Assembly (NCBI RefSeq): GCF_030719295.1
Contig: NZ_CP120997.1
Span: 5,405,501 to 5,469,500, forward strand
From: Streptomyces sp. Mut1
GTDB lineage: Bacteria; Actinomycetota; Actinomycetes; Streptomycetales; Streptomycetaceae
Direction: 5' to 3'
DNA length: 64,000 nucleotides
The notes beneath the pieces were generated by a model that worked only from the letters and a program-made list of their open reading frames with translations, was not told the DNA's origin and searched no databases. The position numbers were made by a program, and so were the translations under genes. Of this stretch, positions 8,994-20,851 are shown piece after piece (position 1 is the first letter of the stretch; each line of letters begins with the position of its first letter).

Positions 8994-10263
8994 GGGCAGG
9001 GTCCGCCCGATCCGCGGCCCGGCCGCATCGGCCGCGCAGGCCCCGCCCGTCCGGCGGACGCCGGCACCGGAAGGGGCACGGACGGCGCAGCCGCGCGGTC
9101 TGGGCGCCGCGCCCGTCGACGCCGCGCGGGCACCCGACACGACGTACGCCCGCATCCGCGTCGCGCGCCACCACACGGGAGCGGGTGCGGCGGAGGCCTT
9201 CGGAGTCGAGGCGTGGTGCGACGGGGTGGACCACTTCCCGTACACCACGGGAAGCGGTCAACTACGGCCCCGGGACATCGGTCTCGGCCACGCACGCCGG
9301 AGCGGCACGCCGCCCTCCGAACTCTTCCGGTCCATTCGGCGCTGGTCGAAGTACCAGCACCAGCTCACCAGTTGGATCAACCGGTGCCGGCTCGCCCACG
9401 GCGACGGGCTGCAGATCGTCGTCCTCGACCAGACGGGCTTCGACCTGCCGTGGGAAGCACTCGACCTGCCCGCCGTACCGGAGGCCGGGCTGCGCGGCGG
9501 CCCCTTGGGCGCGCTCGTGGACGTGGCGCGCTGGCTGGACGACTTCCCCGACAGGGCGGTCGCGCCCAACGGCGCGGTGCTGGGCTTCTTCCACCCCGAC
9601 ATGAGCCGTGACCAGGAGTTCTTCGAACAGTACGAACACCGGACGCACTTCGGCATCGAGAGCTTCCTGAACAACCTCGACGACGTCACCGAACAGCGGA
9701 CCGGCCTCGTCTACATGGGTTGCCACGGCACCTTCGACCACGAGCTCAGCAAGCTCACCCTGGCCGGCGGGACCTGGGCGGACTACGACGATCTCGACAT
9801 GCGCCTGCTGAGCCGGGACGACACGCTGGTCTGCCTGAACGCGTGCCACTCCGGGCGGTTCCTCGACTACGGCGGGGACGGCAGGCAGTATCTGCGTGGC
9901 TTCACACAGATATTCCTGCGCAACGGCGCCGGCGGCTGCATCGTCTCGGCCGGCGAGGTCGGTGACTCCGAGGCCCGGGTGATGATCCGCCGGATCGTCG
10001 ACACCGTGACCGAGGACCCCGACCGGCCGGTGGCCGGCGCGCTGCGGGCGATTCGCGCCGGGGTCCACGACACGTTCCTGATCGGCGGCGGCGTACCGAT
10101 GATGGTCAGGGACGACGGCACCTTCGACACGCGGCGGCAGCGGAACGTGCTGCGGCTGCTGTACAGCCTGATGTTCCAGTACTACGGACACCCGCTCAGT
10201 ACGCTGCGCCTCACCGGACGCCACCAGGGCACCCCGGCTCCGAGGGAAGGGGGCGGGCTGTGA
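8986..10263 (+). CDS. CHAT-domain caspase-like protease
   Basis: 425 residues. ATG 8986 lies inside the end of the VWA gene; an in-frame upstream extension exists but is probably not used. The C-terminal half is a CHAT (caspase HetF associated with TPRs) domain with a visible dyad: H247 in GLVYMGCHGTF and C287 in CLNACHSGRF, followed by the family segment GAGGCIVSAGEVGDSEA. CHAT proteases are typical effectors of NTPase-gated bacterial signalling or defence loci. The N-terminal ~150 residues begin with a low-complexity stretch and then an unassigned domain (TYARIRVARHHTGAGAAEAF). The stop TGA overlaps the GTG of the next STAND gene. Substrate unknown. Confidence 0.88.
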   Translation: MAEGRVRPIRGPAASAAQAPPVRRTPAPEGARTAQPRGLGAAPVDAARAPDTTYARIRVARHHTGAGAAEAFGVEAWCDGVDHFPYTTGSGQLRPRDIGLGHARRSGTPPSELFRSIRRWSKYQHQLTSWINRCRLAHGDGLQIVVLDQTGFDLPWEALDLPAVPEAGLRGGPLGALVDVARWLDDFPDRAVAPNGAVLGFFHPDMSRDQEFFEQYEHRTHFGIESFLNNLDDVTEQRTGLVYMGCHGTFDHELSKLTLAGGTWADYDDLDMRLLSRDDTLVCLNACHSGRFLDYGGDGRQYLRGFTQIFLRNGAGGCIVSAGEVGDSEARVMIRRIVDTVTEDPDRPVAGALRAIRAGVHDTFLIGGGVPMMVRDDGTFDTRRQRNVLRLLYSLMFQYYGHPLSTLRLTGRHQGTPAPREGGGL

Positions 10264-13200
10264 CCCGCGACGAGCGTCCCCTGCTGATCGAACCCGTCGT
10301 GGGCTGGCTGCCCGAGGTGCGACCCGGCCTCGTCCAGTGCGTCAGCGTCGACCTGCGCGGCCCGCTCGACGGCCGGGGCCGGACGGACACCGACGCCTGG
10401 CCGTACGACGACGAGGAGGAACTGGCGTTCAGTGTCGCCCTGGAGGGGGCGCCGTACTTCGTCTGCGAGGCACTCGACGACCCCGGTGTCGTCCTGCACC
10501 GCTTCGGCGGTACGTACGGCCCGGCGACGTTCCTCGTCACCGCGGGGCCCTCCAGCGGGCCCGGCGTGCTGCGGCTGACCGTCTTCAACCAGTGGGGCGC
10601 GTCGGTGCGCAAGGAAGAACTGGCCTGCCTCATCACGGAGTCGGCGCACTCCGGCGGGGCGAGGCCCGGCACCCTCGTCCGCGGGCCGGAGACGTCCCCC
10701 GCGCACCCCGGACCGGTCGCGGCCGACGGCCCCGACGCGAGCGTCACCATCAGCTCCGCCGGGTACAACTGGGCCTGGGCGGAATGGATCGGCTACCGGC
10801 TGGAGCTGCGCGGAGTGCGGGTGTTCCGCCGGAGCTGGTCCCCACCGCCCGAACTGCCGCTGGAGGAGGCCCTGCGGGACCTCGCTCGCGCCCCCGGCCG
10901 CGTCCTGCTCCTGCTCAGCGACCCCTACGTCCAGCCGGAACTCCGCAGCCACGAGGAGTGGAACCGGGCCCTGCGCGAGGTCGTCGTACCCGACCCCGAC
11001 CGGTTCGCGGCGGTGCGCCTCACGGAGTCGGCGCTGCCCGGCGCCGCCTCGGCGCTGAATGCGGCGGACCTCGTCCGCGTACCCGCCGACGAGGCGGAGC
11101 GACGGCTGCTGGTGCTCCTGAGGCTGCCCACGCGGCCACTGCCTGAGGAACTGGCCGCACTGCCCGGCCCGCGCTTCCCCGCGGACCCGCCCGCCGTATG
11201 GGGCGGGGTGCCTCGCCGCAACCCGCGCTTCACCGGCCGCGAAGAACTGCTGCCGGCCATGCACGAGACGCTCCACATGGCCGAGCCGGGGCGGCGCCGA
11301 GTGGTCCTGCACGGCATGCCCGGCATCGGCAAGACACAGCTGGCGGCGGAGTACGTCTACCGTTTCGGCTCCGAGTACGACGTCGTGTGGTGGGTGCCGG
11401 CCGACCGGCGCTCGGGCTACCGGCAGAAGCTCGCCGAACTCGCCCCGGTGCTGGGCCTGTCCACCGGCGTCGAGTACGGCGAGCGGCTGCGTGCCGTACG
11501 CGAGGCGCTGGGCTGGGGCGAGCCGTACGCCCGGTGGCTGCTGATCCTGGACGGGGCGGACGAACCCGAACAGCTGCGGGACCTGGTACCCCTCGGACCC
11601 GGGCACGTCCTGATCACCTCCCGCAACCCGGAGTGGGGGGAGTACGACGTCCGGGCCCTCGACGTACCTGCCTACACGCACCAGGAGTCGGTCGCCTTCG
11701 TCCGCCGCCGGGCCCCGCGCCTCACACCCACCGAAGCCGCCCGGCTGGCCGGGGCGCTGGAGGACCTCCCGCTGCTGCTCGACCAGACGGCGGGCTGGCT
11801 GAACGAATCGGTCATGTCCGTCGAGGAGTACATCGGGCTGCTCGGCCACGGCGCCGACCAGGACGTCGTCAAGGTGTCGGCCGACTTCCCGCTCACCTTC
11901 CGGACCGCCTGGGCGATCCTGCTGAACAGGCTCCAGGCCGCCGCCCCGGAAGCCGTCGACCTGCTGCGTCTGTGCGGCTTCTTCGCGCCGGGCTCCGTTT
12001 CCGTACGGCTGCTCAAGGCGGTTTCGCCGGACGGACTGCCCGAGCGGCTCGCGGGCGTGATCCGCGATCCGGCGCTGTGGAGCACGACGATCCGCCGGTT
12101 GCGCGAATACTCCGTGATCCGCGTGGAGCCGCACGGGGCCGAGGGCAGTGAGTCCGTCCACCTGCACCGCCTGGTCCACCGGATCATCCGCAAGGACGTG
12201 CCGGAGCACGACCGACTGGCTCTCGCCACCGGAGCCCGCCGCGCGCTGGCCGCCGTCGATCCGGGCGATCCCTCGGACATCCGTCACTGGCCGGCGTACG
12301 CCGCCCTCACCACCCACCTCGAATGGGCCGGGGTCCTGGACAGCACGGACCCCGAGGTGCACCGACTGGTCCTCAACTGCCTCCGCTACATGTACCTCTC
12401 CGGGGAGTACGGCAGCGGCATTCGGTTCGCCGCGCCCGCGATGGAGTCCTGGGAGAGGCTGCTCGGCGCCGCCGATCCCCGGATCTGGGACCTGCGTCAC
12501 CACTACGCCAATCTGCTGCGGGCCCTCGGCGACTACCGGAGCAGCGAGAGGGTCGAGCGCGCCACCGCCGACTTCCTGGCCACCGAGCGCGGCGAACTGG
12601 ACCTGGACCACCTGCGGGCCGCCGGCGGGCTGGCCGCCGATCTGCGCGGCCTCGGCCGCTACCAGGAGGCCCTGGAGCTCTCCGCGTCGATCCTGGAACG
12701 CGATCGAAGGCTGCTCGGACCCGAGGACCCCCGCACCCTCAACGCGGAGAACAACCTCGCCGTCTCACTGCGGCTGCTCGGCCGGTACGCACAAGCGCTG
12801 GAACAGGACGAACGCACGCTGGAACTGCGCCGGGCCGTGCTGTCCGCGGACGCGCCACCGGCCCTGTACTCGGAGATCAACCTCGCCACGGACCTCAGGC
12901 TCCTGGGCCGGCACCGCGAAGCGGGGCACGCCCTGCGGGAAACGGTCGAGCACCATCTGCGGGTGATGGGCGACAACAACCCGCAGACGCTGCGCGGGCA
13001 GTACCAGCTGGCGCTGTGCCGGTACGCACTGGAGTGGGCCGGGACCGCGCTCATGGACCTCGTCGGGGTCAGAGAGGACGCGCTGCGGATGCTGGGAGAG
13101 CACGCCCCCCTCACCCTTCTGATCACCGCTGGGGTCGCGGGCGCGCAGAGGGAGGCGGGCGACCCCGGCCCGGCGCTGCGGCTCCACGAACAGGTCGTGG

Positions 13201-13574
13201 CCGGCTATCGGGGCATGCTGGGTGCCGAGCACCCGTACACCATCGGCGCCGAGGGGAACCTGGGGCTGATGCTTTGGACGGCGGGGGACCGGGGCCGGGG
13301 AGCCGAGGAGGTCGAACTGGCCCGCGTCGCAATGGCGGAGGCGGTCGGGGAGGACCATCCCTGGACCATCGGGTGCGCGCTGAACACGGTCCTGGTTCGG
13401 GCCCGGACCGAAGGGCTGCCGGACGTGCCGCTGCTGGGGCGGGAGAACAGCGCGCGGGCCGATGCCGTGCTGGGGCCCCGCCACCCGCTGGCAGCGGCCT
13501 GCCGGCAGGCGCTCACGGCGGCGTCGGCGGATACCGGGCCCGGGTTCTGGTCCTTCGAGCCGCTCGTCATCTGA
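10260..13574 (+). CDS. TIR-like/NB-ARC/TPR protein with extra N-terminal domain (copy 2)
   Basis: 1104 residues, GTG start overlapping the CHAT stop. Residues 1-150 are a beta-rich domain absent from copy 1 (LLIEPVVGWLPEVRPGLVQC, EELAFSVALEGAPYFVCEAL), followed by a short linker. Then come a TIR-like domain (about 158-300, SHEEWNRALREVV), NB-ARC (P-loop HGMPGIGKT near residue 353, LILDGADEPEQ, LITSRNPEW) and TPR units to the end. The strong resemblance to the gene at 2623, down to shared LNCLRYMYLSGEYGSG-type segments, shows duplication within the locus. It is the last gene of the unit; a perfect inverted repeat follows three bases after the stop. Confidence 0.88.
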   Translation: MTRDERPLLIEPVVGWLPEVRPGLVQCVSVDLRGPLDGRGRTDTDAWPYDDEEELAFSVALEGAPYFVCEALDDPGVVLHRFGGTYGPATFLVTAGPSSGPGVLRLTVFNQWGASVRKEELACLITESAHSGGARPGTLVRGPETSPAHPGPVAADGPDASVTISSAGYNWAWAEWIGYRLELRGVRVFRRSWSPPPELPLEEALRDLARAPGRVLLLLSDPYVQPELRSHEEWNRALREVVVPDPDRFAAVRLTESALPGAASALNAADLVRVPADEAERRLLVLLRLPTRPLPEELAALPGPRFPADPPAVWGGVPRRNPRFTGREELLPAMHETLHMAEPGRRRVVLHGMPGIGKTQLAAEYVYRFGSEYDVVWWVPADRRSGYRQKLAELAPVLGLSTGVEYGERLRAVREALGWGEPYARWLLILDGADEPEQLRDLVPLGPGHVLITSRNPEWGEYDVRALDVPAYTHQESVAFVRRRAPRLTPTEAARLAGALEDLPLLLDQTAGWLNESVMSVEEYIGLLGHGADQDVVKVSADFPLTFRTAWAILLNRLQAAAPEAVDLLRLCGFFAPGSVSVRLLKAVSPDGLPERLAGVIRDPALWSTTIRRLREYSVIRVEPHGAEGSESVHLHRLVHRIIRKDVPEHDRLALATGARRALAAVDPGDPSDIRHWPAYAALTTHLEWAGVLDSTDPEVHRLVLNCLRYMYLSGEYGSGIRFAAPAMESWERLLGAADPRIWDLRHHYANLLRALGDYRSSERVERATADFLATERGELDLDHLRAAGGLAADLRGLGRYQEALELSASILERDRRLLGPEDPRTLNAENNLAVSLRLLGRYAQALEQDERTLELRRAVLSADAPPALYSEINLATDLRLLGRHREAGHALRETVEHHLRVMGDNNPQTLRGQYQLALCRYALEWAGTALMDLVGVREDALRMLGEHAPLTLLITAGVAGAQREAGDPGPALRLHEQVVAGYRGMLGAEHPYTIGAEGNLGLMLWTAGDRGRGAEEVELARVAMAEAVGEDHPWTIGCALNTVLVRARTEGLPDVPLLGRENSARADAVLGPRHPLAAACRQALTAASADTGPGFWSFEPLVI

Positions 13575-13576
13575 GA

Positions 13577-13635
13577 CACACACCGAAGGGGCCTGCCCCG
13601 CGAGAGAATCGCGGGGCAGGCCCCTTCGGTGTGTG
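13577..13635. terminator. Perfect 27-bp stem between convergent genes
   Basis: Left arm 13577-13603 and right arm 13609-13635 are exact reverse complements around the five-base loop GAGAA. It sits between two convergent genes: the + strand TIR/NB-ARC/TPR gene ends at 13574 and sucA on the - strand ends at 13645. The long G+C-rich stem without an obligate U-tract fits a bidirectional streptomycete terminator. Confidence 0.9.
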
Positions 13636-13644
13636 CGCTGCCGG

Positions 13645-17481
<3,837 letters not shown>

Positions 17482-17738
17482 GGCGGCAACCGCCCTCTTC
17501 CGCTTCACAAGGTGATGGACAGCGGGAATCAAGGCTACGCCTCCCCGGCCGTTCCCTGCAGGCCGGGCCGGTCTTCGTCGTGCAAGTCACATCGAAAGTC
17601 GGGTTTCGGCGCAGGAAATGGCGGGAAACAAGCATGGTTCCGCTTCACTCCGGGTACGCGAGGCCGCAACTACGGCCCCTTGGACCGTACCCCCTGAACA
17701 GAACACGCAGAACGTGCCCTTCCGGTTCGAACCCTACG

Positions 17739-18815
17739 TCAACCTCGTTGTTGAGGTATCCCCGGAAGAGTGACGCGGATGCGGCAGCCGCGAGCAGATT
17801 CGGCCACCCCGATACGGCCGCCGTGCAGATCCACGGCCCAGCGGGCGATCGCGAGCCCCAGACCCGTACCGCCGTCGCTGCCCGGACCGTGCGGGGAGGC
17901 CACCTCGCCCCGGTTGAAACGCTCGAAGACGCGATGGCGCTCGGGCTCCGGGATGCCGGGGCCCTCGTCCGCCACCTCCAGGAGCAGGGACTCCGGCTGC
18001 GGACCGCGCCGGGCGAGCACCGTGACCCGGCCGTGCGGCGGGCTGTGCTTGACCGCGTTGTCGATCAGGTTGGCCACCACCTGGTGCAGCCGCTCCGCGT
18101 CCGCGTGCGCGGTCAGCTCGGGCGGCGAGACGTCCAGGTGCAGATGGACGTCGGTGCGCGAGTGGTTCCCGGAACCCGAGGACAGCCGGCGGTGCGCGGC
18201 GGCGAGGTTCGCCTCCTTCAGCACCCCCGACAGATACGGCCACACCTCGAAGCGGCCGGTCCTCAGCGTGACCACGCCGTTGTCCAGCCGGGACAGGTCC
18301 AGCAGCGTCTCCACCAGCCGGCCGAGGCGCTCCGTCTGTTTGAGCGCCGTGCGCATCGTCTCCGGATCGGCGGACGAGACCCCGTCCACGACGTTCTCCA
18401 GGACGGCTCTCAGCGCCGCGATGGGGGTGCGCAGCTCGTGCGAGACATTCGCCACCAGCTCCTTGCGGTGCCGGTCCACCGCCGCCAGGTCGTCGGCCAT
18501 CAGGTTGATCGTCTGGGCCAGGTCGCCCAGTTCGTCGCGCCGGCCCGCGCCGTTCACCCTGCGCGTGTAGTCGCCGTGCGAGATGGAGCGGGCCACGGCA
18601 CGCATCTCGTCCAGCGGCGCGGTCAGACCGTGCGCCACGAACTGGGTGATGAGCAGGGTCGCGATGACCGAGAACACCGTGATGAACCGCAGCTCGGTCC
18701 GCGTACGCAGGGCGACCATGAGCAGCCCCGTCGTGATGAAGACCGACACCACGACCAGGGTGCCCAGCTTGGCCTTGATGGAGAACGGCCGCAGTCCCGG
18801 TCCGGGCGCGGTCAT
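17739..18815 (-). CDS. OmpR-class sensor histidine kinase
   Basis: 358 residues. Two predicted membrane segments (about 16-36, LGTLVVVSVFITTGLLMVAL, and 43-63) are separated by only a few residues, so there is almost no extracytoplasmic loop and sensing may be in the membrane or cytoplasm. HAMP follows, then HisKA with the phospho-acceptor in ANVSHELRTPIAAL, and HATPase with NLIDNAVKHSPP, DEGPGIP and GGTGLGLAIARWAVDLHGG. The ATG at 18815 overlaps the response-regulator stop (ATGA), so the two are an operon. The longer upstream reading frame runs antiparallel through the regulator and is rejected. The stimulus is unknown. Confidence 0.93.
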   Translation of the reverse strand: MTAPGPGLRPFSIKAKLGTLVVVSVFITTGLLMVALRTRTELRFITVFSVIATLLITQFVAHGLTAPLDEMRAVARSISHGDYTRRVNGAGRRDELGDLAQTINLMADDLAAVDRHRKELVANVSHELRTPIAALRAVLENVVDGVSSADPETMRTALKQTERLGRLVETLLDLSRLDNGVVTLRTGRFEVWPYLSGVLKEANLAAAHRRLSSGSGNHSRTDVHLHLDVSPPELTAHADAERLHQVVANLIDNAVKHSPPHGRVTVLARRGPQPESLLLEVADEGPGIPEPERHRVFERFNRGEVASPHGPGSDGGTGLGLAIARWAVDLHGGRIGVAESARGCRIRVTLPGIPQQRG

Positions 18816-19549
18816 GGCGCCGGGGTCTCCAGCGCGTAGCCGACGCCGTGCACGGTACGGATGCGCTCCGCGCCGATCTTCCGGCGCAGCGCCTTGATGT
18901 GGCTGTCGACGGTCCGGGTGCCCGAGGCGTCCGCCCAGTCCCAGACCTCGGCCAGCAGCTGCTCCCGGGAGAGCACCGCGCGCGGGGTGTTCGCCAGGCA
19001 CACCAGCAGGTCGAACTCGGTCGGTGTCAGGTGGACGTCGTCGGCCCGGACCCGCACCCGGCGCTGCGCGTGGTCGATCTCCAGCTCGCCGAGGCGGAGT
19101 ATCCCGCTGCGCGGTGTCACGGCGGCCAGCGCCGCCCGCTCCACCCTGCGCAGCAGGACGTGGACCCGCGCGGCCAGCTCACGCATGGAGAACGGCTTGG
19201 TCATGTAGTCGTCGGCGCCGACCCCGAGCCCGACGAGCATGTCGGTCTCGTCGTCCCTGGCGGTCAGCATCAGCACCGGCACCGGCCGCTGGGCCTGCAC
19301 CCGGCGGCAGACCTCCAGGCCGTCGAAGCCGGGAAGCATGATGTCGAGCACCATCAGATCCGGCTGCCAGGCCTCGGCCGCGTCCACGGCCGCCGGGCCG
19401 TCGAGAGCGGTCTGCACCAGGAAGCCCTCCGCCCGCAGCCGGGCGGAAATGGCATCGACGATCGTGGCGTCGTCCTCGACCACCAGCACGCGGCGCTGCG
19501 CGCCCGGGGTGGCCGCGACACCGTTGTGGGTGGTGTGTGTCTGTTCCAT
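18812..19549 (-). CDS. OmpR/PhoB-family response regulator
   Basis: 245 residues. Receiver domain with acidic pocket VVEDDA, phospho-acceptor Asp in LMVLDIMLPGFDGLEVC, the conserved Thr in MLTARDDE and Lys in YMTKPFSMREL. The C-terminal winged helix has LTPTEFDLLVCLA, TRTVDSHIKALRRKIG and RTVHGVGYAL. The start at ATG 19549 (MEQTHTTHN) has a purine-rich ribosome site (GGGGCGG) ahead; an upstream in-frame start would add 11 residues. First gene of the operon with the sensor kinase at 17739. Confidence 0.94.
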   Translation of the reverse strand: MEQTHTTHNGVAATPGAQRRVLVVEDDATIVDAISARLRAEGFLVQTALDGPAAVDAAEAWQPDLMVLDIMLPGFDGLEVCRRVQAQRPVPVLMLTARDDETDMLVGLGVGADDYMTKPFSMRELAARVHVLLRRVERAALAAVTPRSGILRLGELEIDHAQRRVRVRADDVHLTPTEFDLLVCLANTPRAVLSREQLLAEVWDWADASGTRTVDSHIKALRRKIGAERIRTVHGVGYALETPAP

Positions 19550-19784
19550 CGCCCCGCCCCTGCCCGTTCTCACGGAGGCCATTCCCCCGGACGAACGGTT
19601 TTCGCTCGTGAATTTCGTGGGTGATCCCGCTACCGGTCAGCAGCGTAGAGGCAGCGGAGGGCTTCCGGCTACGCAGGGTGCAAGTCTGTGCGGACGGAAC
19701 GGGTGTACGTGAAACGCGGAGTGCCGCGCTCGTCGGGCTCGGGCCCCGGGCGCCCGGGGGGCCGTAATACCCGCCGGGGGGATG

Positions 19785-20477
19785 TCAGAGTGCGCGAATG
19801 GCGAGATGGACCACGTCCGGAACACCTCGGGCAACGCCTACTTCTTCCGTCCTTACCCCTTGGAACCCGGCATTCCGTAGGGCCTGCTCGAAGGCGGCGG
19901 AAGGTTGTGCGGACCACACCGCGAGCACGCCGCCCGGCGTGAGCCGCGCGTGGCAGTCCGCGAGACCGGCGGGGGAGTAGAGGTTCCCGTTGTCCTCGGT
20001 GACGGTCCAGTCCGGCCCGTTGTCGATGTCCAGACACAAGGCGTCGTAACGGTCCGTAGTCGTGCGCAGGTACGCGACGAGGTCGGTCGTCAGCACCTCG
20101 GTACGGGGATCGGCGAGCGCGGGCCCCGAGATCCCGGCCAGCGGCCCGGCCAGGTGCCAGTCCACGATCGCCTGCTCCCGCTCGGCGACCGCGATCCTGC
20201 CCCAGCGCGGCTCGGCGGCCGCGCGGGCGAGCGAGAACCCGACACCGAGCCCGCCGATGAGGACGGCGGGGCCTGTGCGGCCGGCCGGGAGCGCGGCGAG
20301 CGCGGCGTCGATCAGCAGGCGCTCGGAGCGTCCGTCGGAGGTGTCCATGAGGAAGCATCCGTTGGCGATGATCTCGAAGTCCTCGCCCCGCCTGCGCAGG
20401 ACGACCTCCCCGTACGGACCCTCGCGGCGGTCCAGGGTGACGGGGGCGTCGGTGTCGGGGCCGAACGTGTGGGGCAT
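19785..20477 (-). CDS. Spermidine synthase-like (SpeE-fold) protein
   Basis: 230 residues with the Rossmann methyltransferase fold of spermidine/spermine synthases: a beta-hairpin start (GPYGEVVLRRRGEDFEIIANG), the nucleotide loop VLIGGLGVGFSLARAAA, an acidic strand end IAVAEREQAI and DALCLDIDNGPDW. Typical polyamine synthases are about 270-300 residues with GGGxG and conserved acidic diamine-binding positions; here these are partly different, so the substrate is uncertain. ATG 20477 has GGAG eight bases upstream; the in-frame extension to 20732 has arginine/proline-rich non-protein-like composition and is rejected. Divergent from lon. Confidence 0.8.
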   Translation of the reverse strand: MPHTFGPDTDAPVTLDRREGPYGEVVLRRRGEDFEIIANGCFLMDTSDGRSERLLIDAALAALPAGRTGPAVLIGGLGVGFSLARAAAEPRWGRIAVAEREQAIVDWHLAGPLAGISGPALADPRTEVLTTDLVAYLRTTTDRYDALCLDIDNGPDWTVTEDNGNLYSPAGLADCHARLTPGGVLAVWSAQPSAAFEQALRNAGFQGVRTEEVGVARGVPDVVHLAIRAL

Positions 20478-20851
20478 GGCGCTGGTCTCCGGTGGGCGTG
20501 GGCCGGTGTCACGGTCATCCTGTCGCGCCGGGCGGGGCGGGGGCCAATGGGTTGCCGGAGCCGGGCGGCGCCACGAACTCCACGGCCGCGGCGGGCGTGG
20601 TGACGTCGGCGTCCGTGCTGATCGCCCGGGCGGCGCCCCGGGACACCACGGCGGCGGGCACCGCCTCACCGATTCCGGGGGCGGGGCGAGTGCGTGGTGC
20701 CGGAAATCGGCGACGGCCTCCCGGTGTTGCACGGGAGGCGGCGCGGCCGGTGTTACCCCTGATCGCTCAGAGCGAACACGCCGGGGGGAACATTGAGGGG
20801 CTCACAAGCATTGAGTCTTCATAGCTCAACTTGACTGCCGAAGGGGAGATC
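20478..20851. other. Divergent intergenic region upstream of lon
   Basis: 374 bases separate the spermidine synthase-like start from the lon start. The lon-proximal end carries a HAIR-like inverted repeat (20811-20829) and an additional TTGAG half-site at 20793. The rest is G+C-rich; I see no open frame with convincing composition and no tRNA. Confidence 0.6.
20811..20829. promoter_or_regulatory. HAIR-like HspR operator upstream of lon
   Basis: TTGAG at 20811-20815 and CTCAA at 20825-20829 are separated by nine bases. The HspR HAIR consensus core is CTTGAGT-N7-ACTCAAG; this site reads TTGAGT-N7-GCTCAA, one mismatch in the inner position. It lies 22 bases before the lon ATG, where a repressor would block transcription start. 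HspR control of lon is known in streptomycetes; here the site itself is read from sequence. Confidence 0.75.

Noticed and set aside
20831..20851. TTG start for Lon giving seven extra residues
   Set aside because: No ribosome site ahead of the TTG and it abuts the operator; ATG 20852 has AAGGGGAG.
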